Assembly: GCA_945862155.1 (NCBI GenBank)
Contig: CAMAXJ010000007.1
Coordinates: 1-40,076, forward strand
Origin: Rhodoluna limnophila
GTDB taxonomy: Bacteria > Actinomycetota > Actinomycetes > Actinomycetales > Microbacteriaceae
Direction of reading: 5' to 3'
Length of the DNA stretch: 40,076 nucleotides
Positions within the stretch are counted from its first letter, which is position 1. Each line of letters begins with the position of its first letter. Positions 29,566 through 39,971 of this stretch are shown here, one piece after another. Under the pieces are notes generated by a model that ran no database searches, was not told the origin of the DNA, and was given only the letters and a program-made list of their open reading frames with translations. The position numbers and the translations under genes are program-made.

Positions 29566-30903
29566 CTAGCGGACGAAACTTTCAAACATGGTTTCGCTCA
29601 CATCGCCAACGGCAACTATTGAACGCGGCAGGCCGATTAGGTCCTGCGCTAAGGCCTGAACTTGAGAAAGTTCAACGGCTTCGAATCTTTCGATGGTTTC
29701 ATCCAGGTCCATAAACTCCCCTGCCACTATCTCCGCACTTGCTAGTCGGGACATTCTGGACTGGTTGGTCTCGAACTTCAAAGCCAATGAGCCTGAGATA
29801 TTTCCTCTGGCAAGTGCTAACTCTTCTGAAGTGATTCCGGCTTGAGCTACTTTGTCGAGCTCAGCAATCATTAGCTCGGTGACTTCCTTAGCCTTGGCTG
29901 GCGAGCACCCGGCGTAAAGACCAAATGTTGCGGCATCGGAGTAGCCCTGATTGAAAGAGTAAACCGAGTAAGCAAGTCCGCGCTTTTCGCGAATTTCTTG
30001 GAACAACCTCGAACTCATTCCACCACCAAGGACGGTGTTTAGAACACCCATGGCATAGCGCCTTGGGTCATCGACATACAAACCTTCTGAACCAACCATG
30101 ATATTCACCTGAGAAATTGGTCGGTGAATAACAGTTAGCTTGCTGCCACGAGAAATCTTTGCAGGATTCAAAAGTCTTCTTGGCACCGGCTTTGCTTGAA
30201 GCCCAAGATCCCACCCAGCAGTTGAAAGTCCTTGCTCCACTAGTTTGATTAGCTCCTGGTGGTCAACGCTTCCAGCTGCCGCCACAACCAAATCCTGTGG
30301 ACGGTAATTGTTTTGGTAATGCTCCCAAACTGCAGCGCGTGAAACAGCAGTAATGGTTTCAATGGTGCCACCTATTGGTCGACCCAGTGGATGATCTCCT
30401 AGAACTGCAGTCGAAAAAGCTTCGTGCACAACATCTTGTGGGTCATCGTCGTTCATCGCCAGTTCCTCGAGAATTACTGGTCGTTCGTTTTCAAACTCTG
30501 TCTCGTCAATCAGGCTCGAGGTGAGCATATCGGCGATTACTTCAACAGCAATCGGCAGAGCCTTATCTTGAACCTTGGCGTAATAGGAAGTGTGCTCTTT
30601 TCCCGTAGAGGCGTTTGAAGATCCTCCTACCGAGTCAAAGGCGACAGCTATGTCCATCGCGCTTCGGGTTTTGGTGCCCTTGAACAGCAAGTGCTCCAGA
30701 AAGTGAGTCGAACCAAAATGATTATTGGTTTCGTCTCTTGAGCCAACCGCAACAGAAAAAGAGACCGAAACAGATTGGCTACCGGGAACGTGCTCTGACA
30801 AAATGCGAACACCGCTTGGTAGGACGCTTCTGCGAACAGAAGAGCCCCCCGAAGCGGTGAACGAAAGATCAGATTGTTCTAACGGGAGAATAACCTCGGT
30901 CAT
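29566..30903 (-). CDS. M16 family zinc metallopeptidase
   Basis: Pitrilysin/processing-peptidase family. 445 residues in two homologous halves. The inverted zinc motif HFLEH is at 67-71, with the third ligand in the ENERPVILEEL region; the second half carries the RGLAYSVYS segment. Located directly after pnp (11 bases), as PepR is in mycobacteria. Natural substrates are unknown. No signal peptide, so it is cytosolic. Confidence 0.93.
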   Translation of the reverse strand: MTEVILPLEQSDLSFTASGGSSVRRSVLPSGVRILSEHVPGSQSVSVSFSVAVGSRDETNNHFGSTHFLEHLLFKGTKTRSAMDIAVAFDSVGGSSNASTGKEHTSYYAKVQDKALPIAVEVIADMLTSSLIDETEFENERPVILEELAMNDDDPQDVVHEAFSTAVLGDHPLGRPIGGTIETITAVSRAAVWEHYQNNYRPQDLVVAAAGSVDHQELIKLVEQGLSTAGWDLGLQAKPVPRRLLNPAKISRGSKLTVIHRPISQVNIMVGSEGLYVDDPRRYAMGVLNTVLGGGMSSRLFQEIREKRGLAYSVYSFNQGYSDAATFGLYAGCSPAKAKEVTELMIAELDKVAQAGITSEELALARGNISGSLALKFETNQSRMSRLASAEIVAGEFMDLDETIERFEAVELSQVQALAQDLIGLPRSIVAVGDVSETMFESFVR

Positions 30904-30914
30904 AAAGAGTTGGC

Positions 30915-33119
30915 TTACGCTTCCTCTACGTCAACCGGTGAAAGCGATAGCTTTCCACGGTCATCGATCTTGGAGATTTCAACTTGAATACGCTGACCAA
31001 CCTCAAGAACGTCTTCGACGTTCTCAACGCGCTTGCCGCCAGCCATCTTCTTGAGCTCCGAGATGTGTAGCAGACCATCGCGGCCAGGAACTAGCGAAAT
31101 AAACGCACCGAAGGTGGCCAACTTCACTACTGTTCCCAAGAAACGCTCACCGATCTCTGGAACGTGTGGGTTGGCAATCGCGTTTATAGCAGCCTTGGCA
31201 GCCTCAGCGGATGGTCCGTCCACGGCACCGATGTAAACGGTTCCGTCGTCTTCAATCGAAATGTCTGCTCCAGTGTCGTCCTGGATCTGGTTGATCATCT
31301 TGCCCTTCGGGCCGATAACTTCACCGATCTTATCCAGTGGAATTCTCACTGAGATAACGCGAGGCGCTGTTGGCGCCATCTCGTCTGGCTCTGAGATTGC
31401 CTGGTTCATTACTCCCAGGATGTGAAGTCTTGCTTCCTTAGCCTGAAGTAGTGCTCCATCCAATACAGAAGCAGGAATTCCATCGAGCTTGGTATCCAGC
31501 TGGATAGCTGTCACAAATTCGCTTGTTCCGGCAACCTTGAAGTCCATGTCTCCAAGTGCATCTTCTGCACCAAGGATGTCGGTTAGAGCCGCGTAGCGGG
31601 TCTTTCCGTCAACTACGTCGGAGATAAGACCCATCGCAATACCTGCAACCGGTGCGCGAAGTGGCACACCAGCGTTTAGCATCGCCAAAGTTGAAGCACA
31701 AACAGAACCCATCGAGGTTGAACCGTTTGAGCCAAGGGCTTCGGATACCTGACGGATTGCATATGGGAATTCATCTCTTTCAGGAAGCACTGGTACCAGC
31801 GCACGCTCCGCTAGAGCTCCGTGTCCGATTTCGCGGCGCTTTGGAGTTCCAACTCGACCGGTTTCACCGGTTGAGTAAGGAGGGAAGTTGTAGTTGTGCA
31901 TGTAGCGCTTTTTGGTCACTGGTGAAAGTGAGTCAATCTGCTGCTCCATCTTCAACATGTTCAGTGTTGTGACACCAAGGATCTGGGTCTCTCCACGCTG
32001 GAAGATTGCAGAACCGTGAACGCGTGGGATAACTGATACTTCGGCATCCACCTGACGGATGTCCCTAAGGCCTCGTCCATCGATACGGATTCCTTCTTCA
32101 AGAACGCGACGACGCATAACCTTCTTGGTCACAGACTTGTAAGCGGCGCTAAACATTGCCATCTCTTCTTCAGAGACGCTAGCTGCCATCTTTTCCTTGA
32201 CCTGGGCTTTGTAGGCATCGTCCTGGTCCTGACGAGACTGCTTGTCAGCTACCTGGTAAATGCGAGCAAGCTCTGTTTCAGTTTCCTTCTCAACCTTTGA
32301 GTAGAACTCATCGGTGTAAGGCAAGAACACTGGGTACACGCCGCTTTCGCGTGATGCAACAGCAGCAAGCTTTTGCTGAGCCAAAATCAATGCCTTGATA
32401 AAAGGCTTTGATGCCTCAAGACCTTGAGAAACAACCTCTTCATTAGGAGCGGTAGCGCCTTCGTTCTTGATTAGGTCCCAAGCGTTCTCGGAAGCTTCGG
32501 CTTCAACCATCATGATTGCGATGTCTTCTTTACCGTTTTCAACGATTAGACGACCGGCAACAACCATGTTGAATACCGCACGCGCAAGCTGAGAGTACTT
32601 AGGGAATGCAACCCACTGGCCATCGATAAGTGCAACACGCACTCCACCGATAGGACCGGAGAATGGCAAACCAGCAATCTGGGTCGACATAGAAGCCGCG
32701 TTGATTGCGATGACGTCGTATAGCTCGTCTGGCTCAATAGCCATAACGGTCACAACGACCTGAATTTCGTTTCTTAGACCATCAACGAATGATGGGCGAA
32801 GTGGACGGTCAATTAGTCGACAAGCCAAGATGGCTTCGGTCGATGGGCGACCCTCGCGGCGGAAGAACGATCCTGGGATACGTCCCGCGGCGTACATCCT
32901 TTCCTCAACGTCAATAGTTAGTGGAAAGAAGTCAAACTGGTCTTTTGGCTGCTTGCTCGCGCTGGTTGCTGAGAACAGCATGGTTTCGCCATCTAGATAG
33001 ACAGCTGCCGAACCCTGCGCTTGCTGCGCTAGGCGTCCTGCTTCGAAGCGAATGGTTCGCTTTCCGTACTTGCCGTTGTCAATGATTGCTTCGGCTGATT
33101 TAATTTCTGGACCTTCCAT
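30915..33119 (-). CDS. pnp: Polyribonucleotide nucleotidyltransferase (PNPase)
   Basis: Phosphorolytic 3'-5' RNase and RNA tailing enzyme. 734 residues: two RNase-PH domains joined by a helical domain, then KH (about 590-650, [16 protein letters not shown]) and S1 (about 665-732) RNA-binding domains. The second RNase-PH domain keeps the [24 protein letters not shown] region and the acidic catalytic stretch [12 protein letters not shown]. Start ATG with a strong GAGGAGG. In actinobacteria it is also annotated as guanosine pentaphosphate synthetase (gpsI). A long hairpin stands in its leader. Confidence 0.97.
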   Translation of the reverse strand: MEGPEIKSAEAIIDNGKYGKRTIRFEAGRLAQQAQGSAAVYLDGETMLFSATSASKQPKDQFDFFPLTIDVEERMYAAGRIPGSFFRREGRPSTEAILACRLIDRPLRPSFVDGLRNEIQVVVTVMAIEPDELYDVIAINAASMSTQIAGLPFSGPIGGVRVALIDGQWVAFPKYSQLARAVFNMVVAGRLIVENGKEDIAIMMVEAEASENAWDLIKNEGATAPNEEVVSQGLEASKPFIKALILAQQKLAAVASRESGVYPVFLPYTDEFYSKVEKETETELARIYQVADKQSRQDQDDAYKAQVKEKMAASVSEEEMAMFSAAYKSVTKKVMRRRVLEEGIRIDGRGLRDIRQVDAEVSVIPRVHGSAIFQRGETQILGVTTLNMLKMEQQIDSLSPVTKKRYMHNYNFPPYSTGETGRVGTPKRREIGHGALAERALVPVLPERDEFPYAIRQVSEALGSNGSTSMGSVCASTLAMLNAGVPLRAPVAGIAMGLISDVVDGKTRYAALTDILGAEDALGDMDFKVAGTSEFVTAIQLDTKLDGIPASVLDGALLQAKEARLHILGVMNQAISEPDEMAPTAPRVISVRIPLDKIGEVIGPKGKMINQIQDDTGADISIEDDGTVYIGAVDGPSAEAAKAAINAIANPHVPEIGERFLGTVVKLATFGAFISLVPGRDGLLHISELKKMAGGKRVENVEDVLEVGQRIQVEISKIDDRGKLSLSPVDVEEA

Positions 33120-33141
33120 GGTCCCTCCTCTTTGTTTATAA

Positions 33142-33180
33142 GCGCGTTAGTTTTTTACTCAACTGTTGAGAAAAACGCGC
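33142..33180 (-). promoter_or_regulatory. Long stem-loop in the pnp leader
   Basis: Arms GCGCGTT (33142-33148) and AACGCGC (33174-33180) enclose a T-rich/A-rich pairing and an inner CTCAA-CTG-TTGAG hairpin. It lies 22 bases before the pnp ATG. By position it resembles the RNase III-cleaved leader hairpin through which PNPase controls its own mRNA in E. coli; that role here is inference. Confidence 0.55.
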
Positions 33181-33244
33181 AGGGCGAGGATGAGGCGAGA
33201 GATTTTTTGCCACTAAGACTTAGTAGCTGCCTGGTCGTCAGTAG

Positions 33245-33267
33245 AAAAACTTGGGGAACTTCCCAAG
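33245..33267 (-). terminator. Intrinsic terminator after rpsO
   Basis: On the minus strand CTTGGG-AAGTTC-CCCAAG is followed at once by T5: a perfect 6-pair stem with a T tract, 106 bases after the rpsO stop. It separates rpsO from pnp, so pnp should have a promoter of its own or rely on read-through. Confidence 0.65.
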
Positions 33268-33372
33268 ATCCACCACCGAGGACCAGCAAACCTATCCTCA
33301 TCGCTCATTTACGAGCCTAACAGGGTAAGGCAAATAAGCCTAGGAAACTAGGTGAATAGTGTGATTTTTGCT

Positions 33373-33642
33373 TTAGCGGCGGATGCCGAGACGCTCAATA
33401 AGCGCACGGTAGCGGTTGATGTCTACCTTCTGGAGGTATCCAAGAAGACGACGACGCTGACCAACCATAAGCAATAGACCACGACGTGAGTGGTGATCGT
33501 GCTTGTGCTCTTTTAGGTGCTCGGTTAGGTCCTTGATGCGCTGGGACAAAACTGCAACCTGAACCTCGGGAGAACCGGTGTCACCTGGGTGAGTTGCGTA
33601 CTGAGCGATAACATCGTTTTTTACTTTTGCTTCTAGTGACAC
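33373..33642 (-). CDS. rpsO: 30S ribosomal protein S15
   Basis: Primary 16S rRNA binding protein. I start at GTG 33640-33642 after AAGGA, giving the standard 89 residues ([29 protein letters not shown]); a longer frame adds 25 residues with no S15 similarity and overlies the promoter. The [21 protein letters not shown] motif is typical. Confidence 0.97.
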   Translation of the reverse strand: MSLEAKVKNDVIAQYATHPGDTGSPEVQVAVLSQRIKDLTEHLKEHKHDHHSRRGLLLMVGQRRRLLGYLQKVDINRYRALIERLGIRR

Positions 33643-33693
33643 TTTTATTTCCTTCGATTCGCTGCGCGGCGCAAAAAACCTTTTGTCTTTTGC

Positions 33694-33722
33694 TCTATAG
33701 ATCCGCGGCCGATACACGGCAA
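33694..33722 (-). promoter_or_regulatory. rpsO promoter
   Basis: TTGCCG and TATAGA separated by 17 bases, about 50 bases before the GTG of rpsO. It implies a leader of about 45 bases and separate transcription of rpsO from the ribF group. Confidence 0.6.
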
Positions 33723-33767
33723 CTTTGAAAGCTTACCCCAGCATCGGTATCTAGCGCCAGCCCTGAA

Positions 33768-34286
33768 TTAGGCCTCAGAAGCGTACTTATTGCCCTGTTC
33801 GCGAGATTTAGAAGGAAGTAGGCACAAAATCAACAAAAACACCTGAACACCGAAAGCTATCAACAGGGTCGGCACGAAGTAGGCAACCATGGTCGCAAGC
33901 ACCTCAACCTCGGGGGCGGTTGTGGAATTTAGGTACCCAACAACGCCAATGATTCCCATCAGCAAAGGAACAACTGGAAGTAGGTACAAAAACAACCACT
34001 TCCCTGACCAGCCAGAATCCTGCATTCGCCTTGAAGTGACGCTAAGAGTGGGAATCAGCAAAATCAGTGCAGCAATGCTCGAAAACGGCGTCGGCTGGTT
34101 GATTGCCTCAATCAGGTCATCGGTTTCAATCGGTGGCCAAATGCTGGACTCAATCGTGGATAGGACTATGCCAATCAAAGCTGTTGCGAGAATGTAGAAC
34201 CAGTACTCGCGCCTAGTGGCAGTTCCCTTGAACTTTCTAAAGTTCACAAACACTGATTTCACAGCGCCGACAAAGGTCATTTTCAT
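33768..34286 (-). CDS. DUF805 family membrane protein
   Basis: 172 residues. The N terminus FRKFKGTATRREYWFYI and SRRMQDSGWSGKW are DUF805 hallmarks. Four predicted membrane segments (about 29-48, 67-85, 96-118, 130-157). The ATG directly follows the ribF TAA. Function unknown; no catalytic residues are recognised. Confidence 0.85.
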   Translation of the reverse strand: MKMTFVGAVKSVFVNFRKFKGTATRREYWFYILATALIGIVLSTIESSIWPPIETDDLIEAINQPTPFSSIAALILLIPTLSVTSRRMQDSGWSGKWLFLYLLPVVPLLMGIIGVVGYLNSTTAPEVEVLATMVAYFVPTLLIAFGVQVFLLILCLLPSKSREQGNKYASEA

Positions 34287-35216
34287 TTACAGTCCTAACT
34301 GGCTTCTAACTGTATCTAAATCTAGATTGATTTGCTTAACAAGAGCATCAACTCCGTCAAACTTGGCGGCGGGTCGCACAAAATCAACAAACTCCAGTGA
34401 AACAACCTTGTCGTACAAATCCAGCTCAGTTTCATCCAGCACATGAGATTCGACAAGCCTTGGAACGGCCTGGAAGGTTTCGTTTATACCCACCGAGTGC
34501 GCAGCCGGGTACCTTATGTCTTCGGCAATCAGCCAGCCTGCATAAACACCATCAAGTGGTAGATAGCCCTCGGCATCTCTTGCGATGTTGGCGGTGGGAA
34601 AACCAATGGTGCGACCAATCTTTAGTCCGTGCTCGACTATCCCGCGCACCTGATGAACTCGTCCTATCATCTTGTTTACCAACTTGACGTTTCCTAAATC
34701 TAGGAGGTCGCGGACCAGGGTTGTTGAAACCACTTCCCCATCGACATGAACCCGCTTGAGCTCAATAACTTCGAAACCGTGCGTCTCGCCAAGGGCTTTG
34801 AGCGATCCAAAGTTTCCGGAACCTTGATTACCGAATCTAAATCCTTCACCAACCAGAACCAACTTTGCGTTTAGCCCATCAACAAGAATCTGTTTCACAA
34901 ATTGCTCAGGGGTTAGATCTGCAAGTTCTTGGTTGAACTCCAGCTGGAGCATTGTGGCCACACCGAACCCGGCAATCAATTCAGCTTTTTGACCAGAGCC
35001 CAGAATCGGCAGCTTCGCGCGTTCGGGGCGCAACAGGTGATCTGGATGACGATCAAAAGTGACAACTGTTGGTATCAAATTCTGATTTGCAGCAGCATCA
35101 ACTACTTCGGCAAACAGCGCTTGGTGACCTAAATGAATGCAATCAAACTTGCCGATAGTCACGGCAGTTGGGCCAAGCCCTGCTGGTATCTCGGATAACG
35201 AAGTTAGGATCTGCAA
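34287..35216 (-). CDS. ribF: Bifunctional riboflavin kinase / FAD synthetase
   Basis: Converts riboflavin to FMN and FAD. I start at TTG 35214-35216 (QILTSLSEIPAGLGPTAVTIG) with AAGGGAG seven bases upstream, giving 309 residues; the longer frame reads through the neighbouring membrane-protein gene. The N-terminal nucleotidyltransferase motif is TIGKFDCIHLGH (20-31), with Cys where Gly is usual. The C-terminal kinase has GRTIGFPTANI and GVYAGW. One base separates it from the upstream stop. Confidence 0.94.
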   Translation of the reverse strand: MQILTSLSEIPAGLGPTAVTIGKFDCIHLGHQALFAEVVDAAANQNLIPTVVTFDRHPDHLLRPERAKLPILGSGQKAELIAGFGVATMLQLEFNQELADLTPEQFVKQILVDGLNAKLVLVGEGFRFGNQGSGNFGSLKALGETHGFEVIELKRVHVDGEVVSTTLVRDLLDLGNVKLVNKMIGRVHQVRGIVEHGLKIGRTIGFPTANIARDAEGYLPLDGVYAGWLIAEDIRYPAAHSVGINETFQAVPRLVESHVLDETELDLYDKVVSLEFVDFVRPAAKFDGVDALVKQINLDLDTVRSQLGL

Positions 35217-35217
35217 C

Positions 35218-35631
35218 CTAAATCTCCCTTTTTGTTTTTCTGATCCAAAGCAATCCAAGTATTGGCAATACCAGCGGGATGTAGCCGTAGCCAGAACCGA
35301 AGCCCGACCAAACACTCTGGTGAGCAAATAGCTCTGGCGCAAGGAAAGATAGTGTCCCAACTGTAGCTACACCAGCGAGCTCGAAAACTACTGAGGCTAG
35401 AGCAACTTGCCGCCAGCTTTTTCCAGCCTTAGCCAATGAGACTGTCGCCAAAATGTATACCAACGCACTCACCAGCGATAGCGAGTAAGCAAGCGGAGCC
35501 TGTTCGAATTTGGTGATTATCTGGAAGCTAGCGCGGGCGGTAGATGAAACTGCGAAGACAGCATAAAAGACAATAAGTAATCGGCCAACGCCAAGAGAGC
35601 GCTTGGGGCTGGAAACGGGTGCCTTAGTCAT
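35218..35631 (-). CDS. Conserved small membrane protein
   Basis: 137 residues with four membrane segments (about 16-35, 48-66, 75-95, 112-130) and a basic first 17 residues. It resembles an uncharacterised integral membrane protein found beside truB and ribF in Microbacteriaceae (from memory; segments such as APLAYSLS and SVWSGFGSGYGYIPLVLPILGL). No known function. Confidence 0.72.
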   Translation of the reverse strand: MTKAPVSSPKRSLGVGRLLIVFYAVFAVSSTARASFQIITKFEQAPLAYSLSLVSALVYILATVSLAKAGKSWRQVALASVVFELAGVATVGTLSFLAPELFAHQSVWSGFGSGYGYIPLVLPILGLLWIRKTKREI

Positions 35632-35666
35632 TTTGTTGTAAGCCGTGCTTTCTTGTTTGTTGTTGG

Positions 35667-36032
35667 CTAGTAGCTGCCAGTCCAGATCTGATTCATGCGA
35701 ACCAGCATGACTGCAACCGTTAGTGCGGCCACCCCGAGAATAACTGTCGACCAGCGATTTCTTTCAACCAGTGCCCAAAAACCGGCACCAACAGGCACCA
35801 TGATTGCAACCAGCAAGTATGCATAGAATTCCACGGTGTCCACGGCAGCCTCGGCTCCCCCGACAACAGCGATGGTTGTGTAAACGATCTGGCCAATAAG
35901 TCCTAAAAGAACTACCCCAAGAGCGCCAACACTCCAAAGACTAGGGAGTTTTCCGATTAGGCCAAGGCCCAGGCAGAACAATCCAGCAGCCACGGCAAAC
36001 CACAGCTGCGCTAGATAAAACACTTCAATCAT
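35667..36032 (-). CDS. Conserved small membrane protein
   Basis: 121 residues with four membrane segments (about 5-26, 34-56, 68-88, 96-113). Its ATG overlaps the truB TGA by four bases (ATGA), so it is coupled to truB. It resembles hypothetical proteins at the same place in related genomes. It may act with the next membrane protein 35 bases downstream, which has a similar size and topology; that is a guess. Confidence 0.7.
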   Translation of the reverse strand: MIEVFYLAQLWFAVAAGLFCLGLGLIGKLPSLWSVGALGVVLLGLIGQIVYTTIAVVGGAEAAVDTVEFYAYLLVAIMVPVGAGFWALVERNRWSTVILGVAALTVAVMLVRMNQIWTGSY

Positions 36033-36919
36033 TTTTGCTCTCCTTGAAAGACCACAACTGATTTTAAGCCTGAACCGACCGGCTCCAGAACCGCGACAAG
36101 ATCGCCTGAACCTGAAATCCCAGCAATCAAGCCAGATTGTCCTTGACCATCAGAAAGTCTTTTGCCGTGAATCAAATCAATCACCTGCTCATTGCTGAGA
36201 TTGATGACTGGAAACAAATCGCTGGCAGCTTCTGCAAGTGGGGTAAGAGAAAGATTCTCAAGGTCGCTTATTTGATTTGCCTTCGCAACATCAAATAAAC
36301 CAACCCGAGTTCGCCTAAGTGCAGTGATGTGTCCGCCAACACCCAAGGCCCGGCCTAAATCTCGAGCAAGAGCGCGAATGTATGTGCCGGAGGAACAATC
36401 GACCCTAACTTCCAGGTCAATAAATCCCTCTGGTGTTTTAGTACTTGAAACAAGCTCGAAGGCGCTAACTGTGACTTCACGGGATTTCAGTTCAACTTCT
36501 TCCCCTGAGCGAACTAAATCGTAGGCTCTTTTGCCATCTACCTTGATCGCACTTACTGAGGATGGGATCTGCTGAATTACTCCCGTTAGTTTCTGAATTT
36601 CTTGCTGGATTTGAGGGGTTTCTACTGCAGCTAATGCTGCCTGGCCGGCGGTTTCTAGAACTTCAGACTGCGAATCGTCGGAGACTGTGGAAACGCCAAG
36701 TCGAATAGTTGCCAGGTAAGTCTTATCAGCGCCAACCAAAAAAGTAAGTAATTTGGTACCTGATTCAATGCCTAGAACAAGCAGCCCGGTTGCAAGAGGA
36801 TCTAAGGTTCCGGCGTGACCGACTTTTTTTGTACCAACGGCTTTTCTCACCTTCGCCACGACATCATGACTGGTCCAGTCGGTTGGTTTGTCGATTAGAA
36901 CAAGACCCGAGGCAACCAA
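36029..36919 (-). CDS. truB: tRNA pseudouridine(55) synthase
   Basis: Makes pseudouridine 55 in the T loop of tRNAs. 296 residues. Catalytic Asp40 lies in GHAGTLDPLATGLL, after the start SGLVLIDKPTDWTSHDVV. The ADKTYLATIRLG and CSSGTYIRALARDLG motifs follow. The start is TTG with AGGA, two bases after the rbfA stop. No ATG is available in frame near it. Confidence 0.95.
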   Translation of the reverse strand: MVASGLVLIDKPTDWTSHDVVAKVRKAVGTKKVGHAGTLDPLATGLLVLGIESGTKLLTFLVGADKTYLATIRLGVSTVSDDSQSEVLETAGQAALAAVETPQIQQEIQKLTGVIQQIPSSVSAIKVDGKRAYDLVRSGEEVELKSREVTVSAFELVSSTKTPEGFIDLEVRVDCSSGTYIRALARDLGRALGVGGHITALRRTRVGLFDVAKANQISDLENLSLTPLAEAASDLFPVINLSNEQVIDLIHGKRLSDGQGQSGLIAGISGSGDLVAVLEPVGSGLKSVVVFQGEQK

Positions 36920-36921
36920 GA

Positions 36922-37359
36922 CTATTCCTGGACTTCGATTTGCTTTGATTCCTTATATGGATTGGCATCGCCTGCTGGCTTCGCACCTGCAGCAAGCTTG
37001 GCTACCTGCTCATCCCTGGCTCGAGCGGTTGCCAGAAGATCATTTAGTTGAGCTGCGTTTTCTGGGAGCTCATCGGCGATGAATTCAAGGGTAGGGGTCA
37101 AACGAATAGAAAGGTTGTGTCCCACCTCTCCCCTGATGCGCCCCGTATTGCGCAAAATAATTTCATTGGAACGAACTCGGTCTTCATCTGAACCAAACAC
37201 AGTGTAGAAAATCTGCGCGTGGGAAAGATCAGGAGTTACCTTCACTTCAGTAAGCGTCACAAAACCCAGGTCTGGATCCTTGACCGCTTTTTCAAGCGCC
37301 TCGGCTACCAACACCTTGATTCGCTCGGCTAACTTTCGAGCTCTGGCAACATCAACCAT
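36922..37359 (-). CDS. rbfA: 30S ribosome-binding factor A
   Basis: Late 30S maturation factor. 145 residues with the KH-type core (about 1-110, RARKLAERIKVLVAEAL and VTLTEVKVTPDLSHAQIFYTV) and a C-terminal extension. It sits in the standard infB-rbfA-truB order, two bases after infB. Confidence 0.96.
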   Translation of the reverse strand: MVDVARARKLAERIKVLVAEALEKAVKDPDLGFVTLTEVKVTPDLSHAQIFYTVFGSDEDRVRSNEIILRNTGRIRGEVGHNLSIRLTPTLEFIADELPENAAQLNDLLATARARDEQVAKLAAGAKPAGDANPYKESKQIEVQE

Positions 37360-37361
37360 GA

Positions 37362-39971
37362 TTAGACCCTTGGCTTCTCACGCATCTCGAAAGTCTGGAT
37401 GATATCTTCAAGCTCTAGCTCGTTGAATCCAGCAAGTCCAATTCCACACTCAAAGTCTGTCTTGACTTCGCTGGCGTCATCCTTGAATCTCTTCAGGGAG
37501 TCAACCTTTAGGTTGTCCGCGATTACTACACCTGCGCGTAGAACACGCGCAAGAGAGTTTCGCTTGATGGAACCTGAGCGCACAATCGACCCGGCAATGG
37601 TTCCAACCTTGGAGGATTTGAACAGTTCGCGAACCTCGGCGGTACCAAGCTGGAACTCTTCGTACTCTGGCTTGAGCATTCCCTTGAGGGCCTTTTCGAT
37701 ATCTTCCAAAGCGGCGTAGATAACGGAGTAGAAGCGTATGTCCACGCCTTCGCGGTCCGCGCGATCCTTAGCCTTGTTATCTGGCTTGACGTTGAAACCA
37801 ATGATGATCGCGTTGTCCACGGTTGCAAGGTTCACATCCGACTCGGTCACAGCACCAACACCGCGGTGAATAATACGTAGCTGGACAGAATCGTCCACCT
37901 CGATCTTCAACAGCGAGTCTTCAAGGGCTTCAACAGCACCAGATACGTCACCCTTGATAACCAAGTTGAGAGCCTCAACCTTGCCATCTTCGAGGGCCTT
38001 GGTGAAGTCCTCGAGACTAACGCGCTTACGAGTTTTGGCAAGCAGTGCGTTTCTGTCGGCCGCTTCGCGCTTTTCAGCAATCTGACGTGCCTGGCGCTCA
38101 TCGTCGGTGACCACAAATGTGTCACCGGCGCGAGGAACGCTCTGGAGTCCAAGAACCTGAACCGGTCTTGAAGGTGTGGCTGACTCAACTGGTTCGCCGT
38201 CTTCGTTGAACATCGCACGGACTCGACCGTGAGCACTACCGGCAACAATTGAGTCACCAACATTCAACGTTCCAGACTGAATCAAAACGGTTGCAACAGC
38301 TCCACGGCCCTTGTCAAGGTTGGCTTCAATTGCAACACCTCGAGCATCCTTGTCTGGGTTTGCTCGCATGTCCAAAGCAGCATCTGCTGTTAGAAGTACA
38401 GCATCTAGTAGCTCGGTGATCCCTTGACGCTTCAATGCTGATACGGGCACGAACATTACGTCTCCACCGTATTCTTCAGCAACCAAGTTGAACTCGGTTA
38501 GCTGCTGCTTGACTTTGTCTGGGTTAGCGCCTTCCTTGTCAATCTTGTTGATGGCGACCACGATTGGAACACCGGCGGACTGAGCGTGATTTAGAGCCTC
38601 AATAGTTTGAGGCATCACGCCGTCATCGGCGGCAACAACCAAGATTGCGATGTCGGTGACTTGAGCACCACGAGCACGCATAGCAGTGAAGGCCTCGTGA
38701 CCTGGTGTGTCAATAAAGGTAATGGCGCGGTCTTGACCTTCGTGGGTGGTGTGAACCTGGTAGGCACCGATGTGCTGGGTGATTCCACCAGCTTCACCTG
38801 CTTGAACGTTGGCGTTTCTGATCGAGTCCAAAAGCGCAGTCTTTCCGTGATCAACGTGACCCATGACTGTCACTACCGGTGGACGAGGTAGTAAGTCTTC
38901 TTCGTCGTCTTCGTAGTCGGTTGAAATATCCAATCCGAAGCCTTCGAACAGCTCGCGCTCTTCGTCTTCAGGAGAAACCACTTCAATCTTGTAACCAAGC
39001 TCTTCTCCAAGAATCTGGAAGGTCTCGCCATCCAAGGACGCAGTTGCAGTTGCCATCTGACCAAGTGCGAATAGCACTGTGATCAGCTGACCGGCATTGG
39101 CATCAATCTTGTCTGCGAAGTCTTGAATCGATGCACCGCGGCGCAAACGAATAACTGTTGTTCCATCGCCACGTGGCACAACTGCGCCACCAAGACTTGG
39201 AATACTTCTTTGTTCGAATTCTTCTCTCTTGGTGCGCTTGGACTTGCGGGCTCTTCCGCCTCCGCGTGCTCCACCCTTACCAAACGCTCCAGCAGTTCCT
39301 CCGCCAACACCGCGACCGCGACCGCCGGCTGGTCCTCTACCTGGGAATCCTCCAGCTGGAGCACCGCCACCAAGACCTGGTTTTGCTCCACCAAATCCTG
39401 GACGAGCTCCGCCTGCACCGGTTGGTCTTGCTCCTGGTCTGGAAGATCCAGTTTCGGGTCTTGCATCTGGCCTTGACGTACCTGGTCTTGATGCACCAGG
39501 GCGTGCCATACCTTGAGCGGAGTTAAATGGATTGTTTCCAGGTCTTGCCATTGGACGAGGAATACCCATCCCTTGACTTGAAGCAAATGGATTGTTTCCC
39601 GGTCTTGCAACACCCGGCACCGGCGATGCAGCTGGTGGTGGCTTCGGGGCATCAGTTATTGAACTTGGAGCAAGTCTTGAAGTTTTCTTTTTTGGAGGCT
39701 CAGTGGCCTCAGGTGTTTGCGCAACCTCGGCTGCAACTTCAGGTTCGACTACAGTGCTCTTTTTGGCAGCGGCTTTTGGCTTGGCAACTTTCTTAGTCTT
39801 TTCAGCAGGCTTGGCATCAGGGAAGGCAGCTCGAAGTTTTTTGGCAATCGGAGGTGCGATTGTTGAAGATCCGCTCTTGACGTATTCGCCAAGCTCTTCT
39901 AGTTTTGCCAGAGCTACTTTGGTATCGATACCAAGTTCTTTGGCTACGTCGTAAACACGTGGTAGCGCCAC
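37362..39971 (-). CDS. infB: Translation initiation factor IF-2
   Basis: GTPase that brings initiator tRNA to the 30S subunit. 869 residues. The N-terminal IF2N helix bundle ([23 protein letters not shown]) is followed by a long lysine/alanine then proline/glycine/arginine-rich linker (about 55-255) with two copies of RPGNNPF-(A/N)-S-x-QGM near 122 and 145. A second IF2N domain precedes the G domain: GHVDHGKT (about 369), [12 protein letters not shown]. Domains II-IV complete it. The start is GTG with AGGAG. The linker is low complexity and creates spurious long frames on the other strand. Confidence 0.97.
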   Translation of the reverse strand: MALPRVYDVAKELGIDTKVALAKLEELGEYVKSGSSTIAPPIAKKLRAAFPDAKPAEKTKKVAKPKAAAKKSTVVEPEVAAEVAQTPEATEPPKKKTSRLAPSSITDAPKPPPAASPVPGVARPGNNPFASSQGMGIPRPMARPGNNPFNSAQGMARPGASRPGTSRPDARPETGSSRPGARPTGAGGARPGFGGAKPGLGGGAPAGGFPGRGPAGGRGRGVGGGTAGAFGKGGARGGGRARKSKRTKREEFEQRSIPSLGGAVVPRGDGTTVIRLRRGASIQDFADKIDANAGQLITVLFALGQMATATASLDGETFQILGEELGYKIEVVSPEDEERELFEGFGLDISTDYEDDEEDLLPRPPVVTVMGHVDHGKTALLDSIRNANVQAGEAGGITQHIGAYQVHTTHEGQDRAITFIDTPGHEAFTAMRARGAQVTDIAILVVAADDGVMPQTIEALNHAQSAGVPIVVAINKIDKEGANPDKVKQQLTEFNLVAEEYGGDVMFVPVSALKRQGITELLDAVLLTADAALDMRANPDKDARGVAIEANLDKGRGAVATVLIQSGTLNVGDSIVAGSAHGRVRAMFNEDGEPVESATPSRPVQVLGLQSVPRAGDTFVVTDDERQARQIAEKREAADRNALLAKTRKRVSLEDFTKALEDGKVEALNLVIKGDVSGAVEALEDSLLKIEVDDSVQLRIIHRGVGAVTESDVNLATVDNAIIIGFNVKPDNKAKDRADREGVDIRFYSVIYAALEDIEKALKGMLKPEYEEFQLGTAEVRELFKSSKVGTIAGSIVRSGSIKRNSLARVLRAGVVIADNLKVDSLKRFKDDASEVKTDFECGIGLAGFNELELEDIIQTFEMREKPRV

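Noticed and set aside
33135-33162. TTGAGT-N16-TATAAA as a pnp promoter
   Set aside because: Transcription would begin inside the ribosome binding site, leaving no usable leader, although the hexamers look acceptable.
33671-33693. GCAAAA/TTTTGC hairpin as an S15 leader structure
   Set aside because: Half of it lies upstream of the transcription start predicted from the -10, so it would not form in the RNA.
33643-33717. 25-residue N-terminal extension of S15
   Set aside because: S15 is 89 residues; the extension covers the rpsO promoter and a GTG with AAGGA gives the normal start.
39500-39620. Imperfect direct repeat in infB (two copies about 57 bases apart) as a mobile or CRISPR-like repeat
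   Set aside because: It is in frame and encodes a duplicated RPGNNPF-type linker motif of IF2.
39123-39954. Several plus-strand frames opposite infB rich in Ser, Ala, Pro or Leu
   Set aside because: Low-complexity products of the proline/glycine/arginine-rich linker of IF2 read on the other strand.
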